Below are positions 11,635-21,923 of a DNA stretch of 64,000 nucleotides, in pieces (position 1 is the first letter of the stretch; each line of letters begins with the position of its first letter). The DNA lies in NCBI GenBank assembly GCA_027422505.1, contig JAPQWV010001658.1, positions 1-64,000 of the forward strand, written 5' to 3'. Source of the DNA: Craterostigma plantagineum. Its lineage: Eukaryota > Streptophyta > Magnoliopsida > Lamiales > Linderniaceae. The notes under the pieces are model-generated. The model did not search any database and was not told the DNA's origin. It saw only the letters and a list, made by a program, of their open reading frames with translations. Position numbers and translations under genes: made by a program.

Positions 11635-11863
11635 CCGCTAGGTGCTGTCGCCAAAGCTACGGAATATCGTTCCTACGTGAAAATCGACTAAATCGCAGTA
11701 ATTTCCTACCCACTCACGGATTTGCTGTCGCTCCTAAACGTTCGTGGGAATCTAAATTTAGCGATTACTAGATGGCGAGGATCGAGTATTTGCTGTCGCC
11801 CTATACTCGAATCCTAACGTCTACGAACGGCCTGATCGTTATTTAGCTGTCGCCCTAAACGAT
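11635..11863 (-). promoter_or_regulatory. Four common-loop hairpins in the LTR leader (left copy)
   Basis: Four inverted repeats share the loop GCTGTCGCC (GGCGACAGC in element RNA): 11635-11662 (stem CCG(C)TAG/CTACGG), 11709-11748 (CCCAC-TC-ACG/CGT-TC-GTGGG), 11783-11809 (CGAGTAT/ATACTCG) and 11835-11863 (ATCGTT/AACGAT). The stems are unrelated in sequence but each is self-complementary, while the loop is held. They lie downstream of the TATA box in element orientation, so they should be transcribed. In this copy the second loop carries one changed base (GCTGTCGCT). Function unknown; folding is inferred from complementarity. Confidence 0.7.
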
Positions 11864-12272
11864 ATACCACACATTCATATCAACACATAGACATATTGAT
11901 ACAAAGAACAATATCATAGAACGATAAATTGTCGAATACACGTGTTCACGATTATCCTACGCCTTAACTACGACATAACCCAACGTTCATCTATTCCCAA
12001 ACACATAAGAGGGTTTAGCTACTCATATTGAACGTCACAACAACGAGATTTAAAGGTAACGAGGATAGAGAACTCATAGAAACTTCCCTAAGAAGTGAAT
12101 ATGGCGTTTCCGAGGTGGAGCTCTCGTTCCTCGATCGTATGAGCGTAGCTTCGTCGTCGGATCGTCCCTTGAGCTTCTCCGAATCACGGGACTGCTTCTG
12201 GTGTTCTTCCTTCTCTTCTTTGCTCTAAGTTTTCGTCCTTCTCAAGTTCTCTTCAGTTCTCAGGAAAGCCCT

Positions 12273-12282
12273 CCTTTTTATG
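12273..12282 (-). promoter_or_regulatory. Athila LTR TATA-like box (left copy)
   Basis: CATAAAAAGG on the minus strand, about 40 bp past the end of the palindrome array. The right LTR has CATAAAAGG at about 24880-24888, one A shorter. Confidence 0.55.
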
Positions 12283-12319
12283 CTTCGAAAATGGGCTAAA
12301 ACCCTGAAATTAGGCATGT

Positions 12320-12840
12320 TCACGGCCTCTTAACGGGCCTTCACGGCCGTGAAGGCGGCTAAAAACCCTATTTCTTGACTTCCTGGCACGGGTCACGGCC
12401 TCGTGCACCGATATTCACGGCCGTGACGGCGGCTTATACCCTAAATATTGACTTCCCGGATAGAGTCACGGCCACGTGCATCTTGACTCACGGCCGTGAC
12501 TCAGGAGGTTTTCTCAAACTTCGCTCTCTGTCCAGGTTCACGGCCTCTTACATAAGAGTTCACGGCCGTGACATAAGTTCTTGAGCTACTGCCGAGATTC
12601 ACGGCTTCATACAGTGGAGCTCACGGCCGTGAATATAGCCTTGTTCCGAATCTTTGTCTACTGCCCATGTTCACGGCTTCTTGCGTGAGGTTTCACGGCC
12701 GTGACTCTGGCCAGCGAACTTGTTGTCGGGATTCACGGCCACTCACTCAAAGGTTCACGGCCGTGACTCGGTAAGGGTCTTCTCATCTTAGCACACTGCC
12801 GAGATTCACGGCCTATGGCATAATCGGTCACGGGCCGTGA
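12320..12840 (-). repeat. U3 array of TCACGGCCGTGA palindromes (left LTR)
   Basis: Palindromes start at 12341, 12415, 12488, 12560, 12621, 12693, 12755 and 12828 (the last has one extra G). Spacings are 74, 73, 72, 61, 72, 62 and 73. Each is paired with a half-site (TCACGGCC/T) about 22 bp away on the low-coordinate side. In element orientation each unit reads full palindrome, about 22 bp, then half-site GGCCGTGA, and the array ends shortly before the TATA-like box. This is the layout expected of a repeated protein-binding site. The binding protein is unknown. Confidence 0.85.
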
Positions 12841-13039
12841 CTGTTGACTAGCAGCTTCATACTTTGCCATTTTCGCGTCGTTTTTCGCCTCGTTTTCGTT
12901 TCTCTTTGCTCGATAATCATTCGAAGGTCCTACAATATTTAAATGGGTAAATAGAGCCAATAAATGCATAGAATGATCAAAACTTTCCTATTATAACCCA
13001 AATAAACATAACAATAAACGTATTAAAATACGTTTATCA

Positions 13040-13054
13040 AACCTCCCCACACTT
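13040..13054 (-). promoter_or_regulatory. Athila polypurine tract
   Basis: On the minus strand AAGTGTGGGGAGGTT directly precedes the 3' LTR end TGATAAACG, preceded by TTGAGGACAAGCAAAAGC. This is the typical Athila PPT arrangement for plus-strand DNA priming. Confidence 0.85.
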
Positions 13055-14344
13055 AAGCTTTTGCTTGTCCTCAAGCAAATTAAAAACAAGAAAATGTTAT
13101 CAAGATAATGGCACGACCATTCACATTTCACCAACGCAGATGGAAAACACAAATAGGAATTAAGCAAGCAATTATAGACACTGCAACAATAATCAGCACT
13201 AATCGACACGAATTTCATTAGCACTACTAATCGAGATCCACACCTCACAGGGATTCACTCAAATCACTCAGTTTATAGGCTAATAAATCTGTGAATCGCT
13301 CAATTCATGCAATAATCTAGTCTCTACCATATGCTTGCTAGTCAATCGCACGTCTACAACTTAAAGCAGTTAGCATGAATCAGAAGGTCTTTTCAGGTTA
13401 AATGGGTTCAGATAGTAATGAGGTGGTAGTGGATCACATATGAGTAGCAGTCGTGTCGGTCTTCATGTCATTGTCTAAAGCGCGCCAAGAATTAGCCTTT
13501 TTAGTTACGCCGTCTTCATATTCCTCTTATTTCTGCTGCGCTCCACTAAGCCTTTCTTCTCCCAAGTCTCGAAATGAAAGATGATGTGGAATTCACGAGA
13601 CTGGAAGATTATCGAAGGAAAGGTTCTTTCTTTCTTTTCGCAACAGTTCATCCTCTTCTTGCTTCAGTTTCCCAGCAGCCACACAATTTCTTTTTTTTTT
13701 TTTTTTTAATAACCTTTCGCATTGCGGTGTGCTGCCCTTACGCCATTGAAGAGGGGTTTCTTGACTGCTTTTGACGTTGTCTTGAGACGTCATCCGACTA
13801 CGCTTTTCGACTTTGACATTTCGACTTTCACTTCTGCTTAACTCGGGTTCAGATGATCTCTGGAGGCTGATTTAGGTTAGTGGCTTATGATATACGAAGT
13901 GTAAGAAATAAATAGGCTTAGGCTCAAAGTGGCTAACTACGGTGATCAGTCGTGGTTGGAAACTTTGGCCCTGGACTTATTTCCTAATGCCTTCGTCATA
14001 TTCATACAAAACATACTATAAGCAATTTCAATGCGTATCAAACAAGCAAGTTCTAGAGAGACGTAAATTATGCACTACTCACACAACCAAGAAAAATGAG
14101 CAAAAGCTCGTCAGCTCAAACTCTCACAACGAAACATGGGTTATGCGTGTGAATCTCTCAAAGTAACACTATATCTATTCATGCTGAAAAGATTAAATCA
14201 CTGATGCATGTCTTTATCGCTCACTAGACTCCCTAATATGCAATCCACATTGAGATGAACGCAAACAACCATGCCAGACTTCTTTAAATTTAATAACCAT
14301 AGCACCTAAAAAAATTTCACGTAACTTTTCAACAAAATTTCTTA
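13055..14344. other. Athila 3' untranslated region
   Basis: About 1.3 kb lies between the two PPT-like tracts. I see no conserved coding frame. It includes a T-run near 13691-13707 and its complement-rich surroundings. Open frames here are short and unsupported on either strand. Confidence 0.5.
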
Positions 14345-14352
14345 ACAAAATT

Positions 14353-14368
14353 CCCCCTCCCCACACTT
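14353..14368 (-). promoter_or_regulatory. Second PPT-like tract inside the element
   Basis: On the minus strand AAGTGTGGGGAGGGGG follows GAGGACAACGTGAATCTT. It copies the arrangement of the true PPT at 13040 (GAGGACAA, spacer, CTTAAGTGTGGGG) but lies 1.3 kb inside the element with no LTR beyond it. Confidence 0.6.
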
Positions 14369-14691
14369 AAGATTCACGTTGTCCTCAACGTGTAAAAGAA
14401 ATAACAGGTAGGTAAAAGAAGTTGAAAAGAACGTGACTCCCCTGAAAAATTGGCGTGGCCCTGCCTCTATCATTTGATGTAGTTTGAACATGGTTGCTTC
14501 ACTGATTGTGAATATTTTGGTTCGTAGTCTGAATTCGTGTCACGTTTCCTGTAAGCACTTAATAAGAAAATTAAACGTACGATGGAAATAAAAGTAATAG
14601 CAAAACGAGTCATAATCATCAAAAGTGTCGTGATGACTAAACCAAACACACAAAGTGTTTTACAAAAGAAAAATTCCAACTGAAGTCGGAA

Positions 14692-16008
14692 CTAAGGTGG
14701 TGGTGGGGAGGGCTGCCGAGGTCGAAGGAACGCCAGCGACTCCTGTGATCGCCTGACCGCGTCGTTCATGGCTTGAAGGGCCTGCTCATATCGCTGTTGC
14801 TCCTCGCGGTAGCGTCGGTGGGCTTCCTCGTTTCGACGCTCATACTCTTCCTGGCGCCGTCGTGTCTCCTCATCGCGTCGAATGGCCTCCTCGTTGTAGC
14901 GTAGCATGTCCTCGCGCAGTGTGTGAAGGTCGGCGACTGAGGCAAAACGAGCAACCCCTGATGATTCGCCCTCGTGATAACCAGAGGAATGGGAAGGGCC
15001 GGCAGTGTCGGAGTGAACTGGGAATGGCCCCACGCCCTCAATTTGTAGTGGCTCTGGGTAGTCGCCCAGGTCTGTCTGCCCATGGTAGACCTCATGCCAG
15101 ACGTAAACCTTGTTCGAGCGAGACCAGGTGGGAGCCTTGATCAACATTTTCATCTTCACCATCATATCCTCGTTGACCGGATTACGCCCGCCCACAATCT
15201 CCATCTCCGGTGGGTTTTCTGGCCATAGGTTAAGGCCTTTGATGATCTTAGTAACAATGGCGCTACTGCGATCTTCCCGTGGCTACGAACGTCGGCCTGT
15301 GCCGCGAAGGCGTGCTTCAGGGCCATTCCTAGGTGTACGTGTTCCCCGCGCTGCATCTTGAGTAAATAGAAGAGGTCGCGAAGGCCTATCGCGCCGTGTG
15401 AATCGCCCCTAGGTGTGAGCGAAGTCGTCAGGAGCCGGTGGATATATCGCAGGCCGGGCTCCTGAGCGACGAGGCCTTCGACGTTTTGACGCTGAAGGGG
15501 GGCTCGCCGGGTCTCGTAATCTCTGCCCAACCGGCCTGTCGGACATCCGGGTTTTCCAGATAATTCTTGTAGTATAAGTCTTGTAGTCCTTGATGCCCGT
15601 AAGTAGCTCTGGTGTTCCCATTGCACGGCAGAAATCTTTAATAGTAACCACCTCCTCCGTGTTAAACGCCCGGAATGTGATCTTGTTCCGGCCAAATTCT
15701 TCGTGGGCGAAGGTGGACAGGAACTCCAGTGTCAGCTCCTTATATCCCGGCTCGTCGATGTGGAAGAATTCTAGCCACCCACTCAGTGACAGGTATCCGG
15801 CCACCTGCTGGTCAATGTTGTACTTCTCCAGCGTCTCATGATCAATCTGATCAGTCAGGATGAATTCCGTGTTCTTTAGCCTGTTGTAACGGGCCTGGTG
15901 TGTCTCGTCGTCAAACTGCCCCATAGACTCTAGCAGTGACGGTGTGCGGCTCGTGCTTGGGCCTCGACGTTGACGACTCGTTGATGCAGATGAGCGGCTT
16001 CGACCCAT
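14692..16008 (-). CDS. Athila ORF1-like (env-position) protein, frame-broken
   Basis: Starts at ATG 16008 (MGRSRSSASTSRQRRG). The first roughly 170 residues are an Athila ORF-1 type domain, with LSLSGWLEFF, ELTLEFLSTFAHEEFG, FRAFNTEEVVTIKDFCRAMG and TPELLTGIKDYKTYTTRI. The frame then shifts at least twice (near 15500-15700 and 15200). The last part (15204-14692) is a charged heptad-like helix rich in E, R and Q (EEAIRRDEETRRRQEEYERR) ending in a proline-rich tail PRQPSPPPP. This gene sits between pol and the PPT, as in Athila elements. I see no clear signal peptide or membrane anchor, so an envelope role is not supported by the sequence. Function unknown. Confidence 0.75.
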
Positions 16009-16803
16009 AGTACCTAGAAGTCCAAATGTTAGTTGGCGAGAAAAAGATAATCAACACAGCTCGACTCGACCAACGTAGCGACAAAATTGACAATTCTAAA
16101 GCAAGAACATATGAACATTCAAGCGGCATTTTGTCGAACACATAATAGACCAACTAAAATACTCATTCAAATCGTAATAATCGATTAACCAAGCATAATC
16201 TGCAACTTCAAACGATGAATCAACGCTAAGTAAACCATTAAACGCAATCAATTCCGTTCCAATTTCCAAAATTCCCCAATTTGTAAAATTAGGGTTTATC
16301 ATTCCCAAATGAAAATTATTGGACGGAATCAAGAAATTAATCGAACCCAAGGCATTCAAAGCATATATCTAACCATAAAGATCAATACAAAACACCAAGT
16401 AGGTCCAATTTTGGAATCCCCAAATTCGGAAATTAGGGTTCATCGCCCAAAATCGAAATTAACACATGAAAACTGCAAATCCGTCAACCCCAACATGTTT
16501 ATAGCATAAATCTAGTAATGAGAGAGCATGTAAACATGAAAAATCGATCACACCTTCGAAGATTCCCCAAATTTCGCAGAGAAAGAGTTTTGGAGACAAA
16601 AACATATACCTTGTTGATTTAGCCCGTTGAATTAGATGCGAAATGATTTGTGAAGGATCGCCGGGAATTCGAGCGGTTGAAATGGCCGGAAATGAGGTGA
16701 TTTTGGAGTGAAAGAGATGAAGAATTTTTCGATATTGTGTTGATTTGGAAGTGAAGAAGATGAATAGTGACGGAATGGTGTTTAATAGTGAAAATCGTGA
16801 CCT

Positions 16804-17250
16804 TCACGGCCGTGAATGACAATTCACAAGCCGTGAATACGGACAGTGTGCAAATACGCGTTGCGTCACGGCCGTGACTGTTGGAGTCATTGGCCGTGAT
16901 ACCGGGCAGTGGGTTTAGCCCGTCTATGTCACGGCCGTGACTTTCAAGACACGGGCCGTGACTCTTATTTATTATTTATTACGATTTTTTTTTTTTTTTT
17001 TTTTTTTTTTTTATTTATTATTTTTTTTTTTTGTTTTATTTATTATTTTTTTATTATTATTTTTTTTATTTTTGTTGGTCACGGCCGTGACGATTAACCC
17101 TCTGGCCGTGACTTGAGACAGTGCGCGAAATGTGTTGTGATACTAACATTCACGGCCGTGAGTGCTTGAGCAAAAGGCCGTGAGGAAGGCAGTGCGTGTT
17201 TGCAGCGCCAAGTCGCGGCCGTGACTTGTGAGTCATTGGCCGTGACTGCC
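16804..17250 (+). repeat. Internal palindrome array in opposite orientation
   Basis: Copies of TCACGGCCGTGA start at 16804, 16866, 16929, 17079 and 17150, with a variant (TCGCGGCCGTGA) at 17212. Spacings are 62, 63, 150, 71 and 62; the 150-bp gap contains T-rich tracts (about 16985-17070) that probably expanded. On the plus strand each full palindrome is followed about 22 bp later by a half-site (GGCCGTGA or close). This is the reverse of the LTR array on the same strand. The array points toward the TATAAATAG box at 17488. Confidence 0.8.
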
Positions 17251-17255
17251 CCCCT

Positions 17256-17275
17256 TTTTTTTTTTTTTTTTTTTT
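17256..17275. repeat. Poly(T) tract
   Basis: A run of about 18-20 T directly after the internal palindrome array. A larger T-rich block lies at 16985-17070. Both are likely to be length-variable. Confidence 0.8.
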
Positions 17276-17487
17276 GTATTATGATTATTATTTAATATAT
17301 ATTTTAACTATAATTGACACGCAATCGACGAATTTTTTCGAGAATGATTTGCGCGAAGGAAAATCTTGTAATCGACAAGAGAAATATCACTTTCTCACGC
17401 GGCGTCAAATCTTCCAAGTCAAAAATTCGTCTGTATCATTTAATGGATTGTCGGGTATGATAATGATATTTTTGTGCCGTTCATGCC

Positions 17488-17496
17488 TATAAATAG
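17488..17496 (+). promoter_or_regulatory. Antisense internal TATA box
   Basis: TATAAATAG on the plus strand, opposite to the element's own transcription. It is 94 bp upstream of the ATG of the 54-codon ORF at 17582 and downstream of the palindrome array. The sequence and spacing are those of a good plant core promoter. Activity is inferred. Confidence 0.6.
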
Positions 17497-17581
17497 ACAG
17501 TGGTAGAAAAACACAATAGCATCATCTACCATACACCCACGTCTTTAACAATCTTATTTTAGAAAGAGTTATCTAGCCACT

Positions 17582-17746
17582 ATGAATTGGGGACAGCAGC
17601 AAGGTCGTGAGGATGAGAGTGAGGAGTATGCAAGGGTTCGTCGTAATTTAGATATGGTATCACTCTACCTTGCTCTTCTTTTGGGCTTGTTTGGAGTTTT
17701 ACTTGCTTTCGTGTGTTGGGTTATCACAAGGTGCACTTGTGTGTAA
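17582..17746 (+). CDS. Antisense 54-residue single-span membrane protein in Athila element
   Basis: An uninterrupted ORF on the strand opposite gag-pol, starting MNWGQQQGREDESEEY and ending ITRCTCV. Residues 1-16 are acidic and polar and 17-22 basic (ARVRRN). Residues about 27-47 form one strongly hydrophobic helix (SLYLALLLGLFGVLLAF...), followed by a short cysteine tail. By the positive-inside rule the N-terminus should be cytosolic. A TATAAATAG lies 94 bp upstream and an AATAAA at 17765-17770 downstream, so it looks like a small transcription unit. It lies between integrase and the ORF1-like gene. Additional antisense ORFs are known in some plant gypsy elements; I do not recognise this one. 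Viral-type accessory function is only a guess. Confidence 0.55.
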   Translation: MNWGQQQGREDESEEYARVRRNLDMVSLYLALLLGLFGVLLAFVCWVITRCTCV

Positions 17747-18238
17747 CCCGCCCTTATGAAGCAAAATAAACTATTGTTTTGTCTTTTGCGTTATTCGCTG
17801 TTTTAATTTGCTTTTGTGTTGGTCTTTCACACGTTGTAATGGTATTGTAACCATCGTTTATGAAGTAAAACTATCGTTCCTATCTCGTCTCTAGACTCTG
17901 CGTTGTACCCATTTGTAATAAACTTATTATTAATTAAAATATATTATTGTTGTTTTATTTAATTTAATTTATATAAGTTTTAGATTATTAATTAATATTA
18001 TTATATATATATATTTTATTTTTATTATTATTTTTTTTTATTTATAATGCTTAAAACATAAATAAAAATACCTGGGCTGCCTCCAAGAAGCGCTTCTTTA
18101 ACGTCGTGAGCCGGACGTACCCTTTTTTCGTTCTATGATAGCTTGAAATCGAGGTACATGACCTCCTTTGTTCCTGTGTCTGCTCCTCCTCCGTAGTAAT
18201 GCTTCAGTCGATGGCCATTAACCTTGAAATTTCCCTGC

Positions 18239-21200
18239 TCAACATTTGAAATTTCGACAGTACCATAGGAAAAACACGAGTAACTGTAAAAGGTCCAGAC
18301 CAACGGATCTTAGCTTTCCGGGAAAAAGTCTAAGACGAGAATTGAAAAGGAGGACTTGATCCCCCTCTTGAAATTCTCTATGTTGCTTGATCTTCTTATC
18401 GTGATACGCTTTTGAGCGCTCCTTATACATTTTGCATTGTCGTATGCCGACAAACGCCATTCATCAACCTCATTGATCTGGAGCTTACGTTTTTCACCGG
18501 CTTGCACCAAATCGAGGTTTAGGGACTTTATCGCCCAGTAGGCTTTATGTTCTAGTTCAACAGGAAGGTGACATGCCTTTCCGTAAACTAGTCGATATGG
18601 GGTAGTGCCTATTGGCGTCTTATATGCAGTCCTATACGCCCAAAGTGCGTCATTAAGCTTATTAGCCCACTCCTTACGATTCCCATCTATAGTTTTCTCA
18701 AGAATACGTTTTAACTCGCGGTTCACGACTTCTACCTGACCGCTAGCCTGAGGGTGATAAGGGGTGGACAGACTGTGTTTAACACCATATCGATCTAAGG
18801 TACGTGCAAATTGGGTGTTACAGAAATGGGTGCCTCTATCGCTAATGATGCATCTAGGTGCCCCAAATCGTGAAAATAATGCTCGTAAAAATCGCACAAC
18901 AACCCTAGCATCGTTCGTGGGTAAAGCTTGCGCCTCGGCCCACTTAGACACATAGTCTACAGCAACCAGAACGTACTTATTATTATACGAACTGGGAAAC
19001 GGGCCCATGAAATCTATACCCCAAACATCGAAAATCTCAGAAACTAGAATAAAATTTTGAGGCATTTCATCACGTTTTGAGATATTACCTGTGCGCTGAC
19101 ATTGATCACAAATGTCAACGTACCGTTGGGCGTCTTTGAAAATCGTCGGCCAATAAAACCCGCTTTCCAGTACCTTCTGAGCTGTTCGATTGGCTGCATA
19201 ATGCCCTCCAGTAGGTCCGCTATGGCAATGCCCTAGAATCTTCGTCGTCTCAGGGAGAGCAACACATCGTCGTATCATCTGGTCTGCACATCGCCTGAAC
19301 AGATATGGATCTTCCCAAAAGTAATACTTCAAGTCAGAAAAGAATTTCTTCTTTTGCTGACTTGTGTATCCCTTTGGTAGAACCCTCGCAACAAGATAGT
19401 TAGCGTAATCTGCAAACCAGGGAGTGTCGTCACTTACCACCTGTATCGCGTAAAGATGCTCGTCTGGGAACCTATCTTGTATCGGCCTTCCGTCCTTGTG
19501 GTATATTTCGGACTCCTCCAGTCGAGAGAGGTGATCCGCCGCTAGGTTCTCCGCACCTTTCTTATCCCGAATCTCAATATCGAACTCTTGCAGTAGTAGG
19601 ATCCATCTGATCAGCCGTGGCTTGGCGTCGGGCTTTGCTAACAAGTACTTAAGAGCAGAATGGTCAGTAAAAACAATAACTTTGGATAGGATAAGATATG
19701 ACCTGAACTTGTCGAAAGCAAACACGACGGCCAACAGCTCCTTTTCGGTGGTCGTGTAATTAGCTTGGGCTGCGTCTAGCGTCTTACTCGCGTAATATAT
19801 CGGCCTGAAATGGTTGTCCTTACGCTGCCCTAGCACGGCCCCAACTGCATAGTCACTAGCATCGCACATTAGTTCAAAGGGCAGCCCCCAGTCAGGGGCG
19901 ACCATGATAGGTGCTGCGATCAATCGCTCCTTAAGCAAATTAAAGGCATGCAAACATTCATCGTTAAAATCAAACGGAGCATCTTTCTCAAGTAATCTAG
20001 ACATGGGTCGAGCAATTTTAGAAAAATCCTTAATGAACCTACGATAAAAGCCAGCATGTCCTAGAAAACTCCTAATTGATCTCACGTTCGAGGGGACAGG
20101 TAATTTTTCTATTGTCTCTAATTTAGCTCGGTCCACTTCGATTCCTTTAGAGGAAATCTTATGGCCCAGAACTATACCCTCTCGAACCATGAAATGACAC
20201 TTCTCCCAATTAAGTGCCAAGTTCGTTTCTTCGCAGCGTGCGAGTACAAGCTTCAGATTAGCAAGGCATACATCAAACGACGACCCAAATACCGAAAAAT
20301 CATCCATAAACACCTCCATTACCTCACCTACCAACTCGTCGAATATTGCCATCATACATCGCTGGAAGGTGGCCGGAGCGTTGCATAGACCGAATGGCAT
20401 CCTTCGATACGCAAACGTACCGAAGGGACAAGTGAATGTGGTCTTCTCCTGGTCCTCAGGTGCAATGGGAATCTGCAGATATCCTGAAAGACCATCGAGA
20501 AAGCAATAAAATGAATGACCAGATAATTTTTCTAGCATTTGATCAATAAATGGTAAGGGGAAATGGTCCTTTCTCGTGGCGTCGTTTAATTTTCTGTAGT
20601 CGATGCACACACGCCACCCAGTAACGGTCCTTGTTGGAATCAATTCATTCTTATCGTTAGTGACGACCGTCATTCCTCCCTTCTTCGGGACCACTTGGAC
20701 CGGACTTACCCAAGCGCTATCTGAGATAGGGTAGATCATCCCCGCGTCTAATAGCTTAATAACCTCTTTCTTCACGACATCTTTCATATTCGGATTGAGT
20801 CGCCTTTGACGTTGGGCGACTGGCTTAAACTCGTCCTCCATCAGGATCTTATGCGTACAGTAGCTCGGACTGATCCCTCTGATGTCGGATAACTTCCACG
20901 CCAATGCCTTCTTGTGTGCTCTCAACACTTCCAAAAGCTGGCCCTTCTGTCCGTCGTCGAGACTCGATGAAATGATGACTGGTAGCCCTCCATTGTTTCC
21001 GAGAAACGCATACTCGAGGTGGTCAGGTAACTGCTTCAACTCTAGGACGGGTGGCTCCTCGACCGAGCTCTTTTCCTTGTCTTCTTCGCTACTCTCGTCG
21101 ATAGTTATGATGGGCTCGTCGACTTCCTCCCCACACTCGTCAATTGCCAAAATTTGCTGTGTATCCTGCTCGTAGGGGAACTGTGATAGACCTTGTACAG

Positions 21201-21408
21201 AAAAGAAAAAATCATGCTCAATAGCGTCTAAGTAGTAACACTTATCATCATGCTCATTAGTCTTCTTCATCGACTCAGCCATATTGAACGTAACTTTTTC
21301 ACCGTCCACCGTCAAAGTTAACGTCCCATTTCTAACATCTATCATAGTTTCACCGGTAGCTAAAAATGGTCTACCTAGAATCAATGGAACGTTCTCATCC
21401 TCCTCCAT
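18239..21408 (-). CDS. Athila pol: reverse transcriptase, RNase H, integrase
   Basis: A long frame of 1032 codons (to 18310), then one shift into the frame ending at 18239 ([20 protein letters not shown]). Residues 1-25 are the protease C-terminal flank ([10 protein letters not shown]). RT spans about 200-400, with FLDGLSGY and FMDDFSVFG (about 367) as catalytic motifs. RNase H is at about 510-640 ([39 protein letters not shown]). The integrase zinc finger is near 715-760 ([11 protein letters not shown]), and the catalytic core has GIDFMG, SDRGTHF and GQVEVVNRE. All catalytic acids are present, unusual among the frame-broken genes of this window and consistent with a young element. The C-terminal shift removes little of the core. 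Confidence 0.93.
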
Positions 21409-21410
21409 AT

Positions 21411-21923
21411 CTAAGATAACAAAGTCGGCGGAATCACAAATTTACCTACCTTTACTAGGACATCCTCAATAACACCCCTAGGGTATTTTAACGAACGATC
21501 AGCTAATTGAAGACTCATCCTAGTGGGTCGTGGTTCACCTAGTCCTAAGCGCTTAAACATGGAATATGGCATTAAATTTATGCTAGCTCCTAGATCAGCT
21601 AAAGCGCGTTCAACAACTAAGTCTCCTATAAGACAGGGAATCGTAAAACTCCCTGGGTCTTTGAGCTTCTTCGGCATCTTGTTTTGAAGTATCGCCGAGC
21701 ATTCCCCTCGTAAGCACACCGTGGAAACATGTTCGAGTTTCCTCCTGTTCGTCAATAGGTCCTTCAAAAACTTGGCGAAGCTGGGCATCTGCGTAATGGC
21801 TTCAACAAAAGGCAGGTTAATATGCAATTCCTTACACATACCCATAAATTTACCAAATTGTGCCTCGTCTTTGTCCTTCTTCAGTCGAGCCGGGTAAGGA
21901 ATCTTCGGCTGGTATGGCTTCAC
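21411..21923 (-). CDS. Athila aspartic protease region
   Basis: About 170 codons linking gag to RT. The frame contains the retropepsin-like stretch [32 protein letters not shown] is the active-site motif in the form common in Athila (DLG in place of DTG). It continues through [24 protein letters not shown] frame shift at about 21410 separates it from the LILGRPF flap region at the start of the pol frame, and another at about 21920 separates it from gag. Its role is polyprotein cleavage. Confidence 0.85.
   Translation of the reverse strand: MKPYQPKIPYPARLKKDKDEAQFGKFMGMCKELHINLPFVEAITQMPSFAKFLKDLLTNRRKLEHVSTVCLRGECSAILQNKMPKKLKDPGSFTIPCLIGDLVVERALADLGASINLMPYSMFKRLGLGEPRPTRMSLQLADRSLKYPRGVIEDVLVKVGKFVIPPTLLS

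Larger units (their letters stand above)
11302..13039 (-). repeat. Athila-type 3' LTR (left copy)
   Basis: It starts TGATCGCGTGCG and ends CGTTTATCA on the plus strand. It is nearly identical to 23912-25645. In element orientation it holds U3 with eight palindromic units (12840 to 12320), a TATA-like CATAAAAAGG (12273-12282), and a leader with four common-loop hairpins (11863 to 11635). The 66-codon plus-strand frame at 12028-12228, repeated in the other LTR, is a by-product of LTR identity and not a gene. Confidence 0.93.

Noticed and set aside
12028..12228. 66-codon ORF present identically in both LTRs (also 24635-24835)
   Set aside because: Identity follows from LTR duplication; the frame is antisense to the leader, has no motif, and is not evidence of selection.
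12320..12840. Regularly spaced palindromic repeats resembling a CRISPR array
   Set aside because: Eukaryotic retrotransposon LTR context, no cas genes, spacers are themselves similar between units, and each unit carries a half-site.
14766..15361. Several plus- and minus-strand ORFs overlapping the ORF1-like gene
   Set aside because: GC-rich shadow frames; only the frame with the acidic helix and the ORF1-type domain is coherent.
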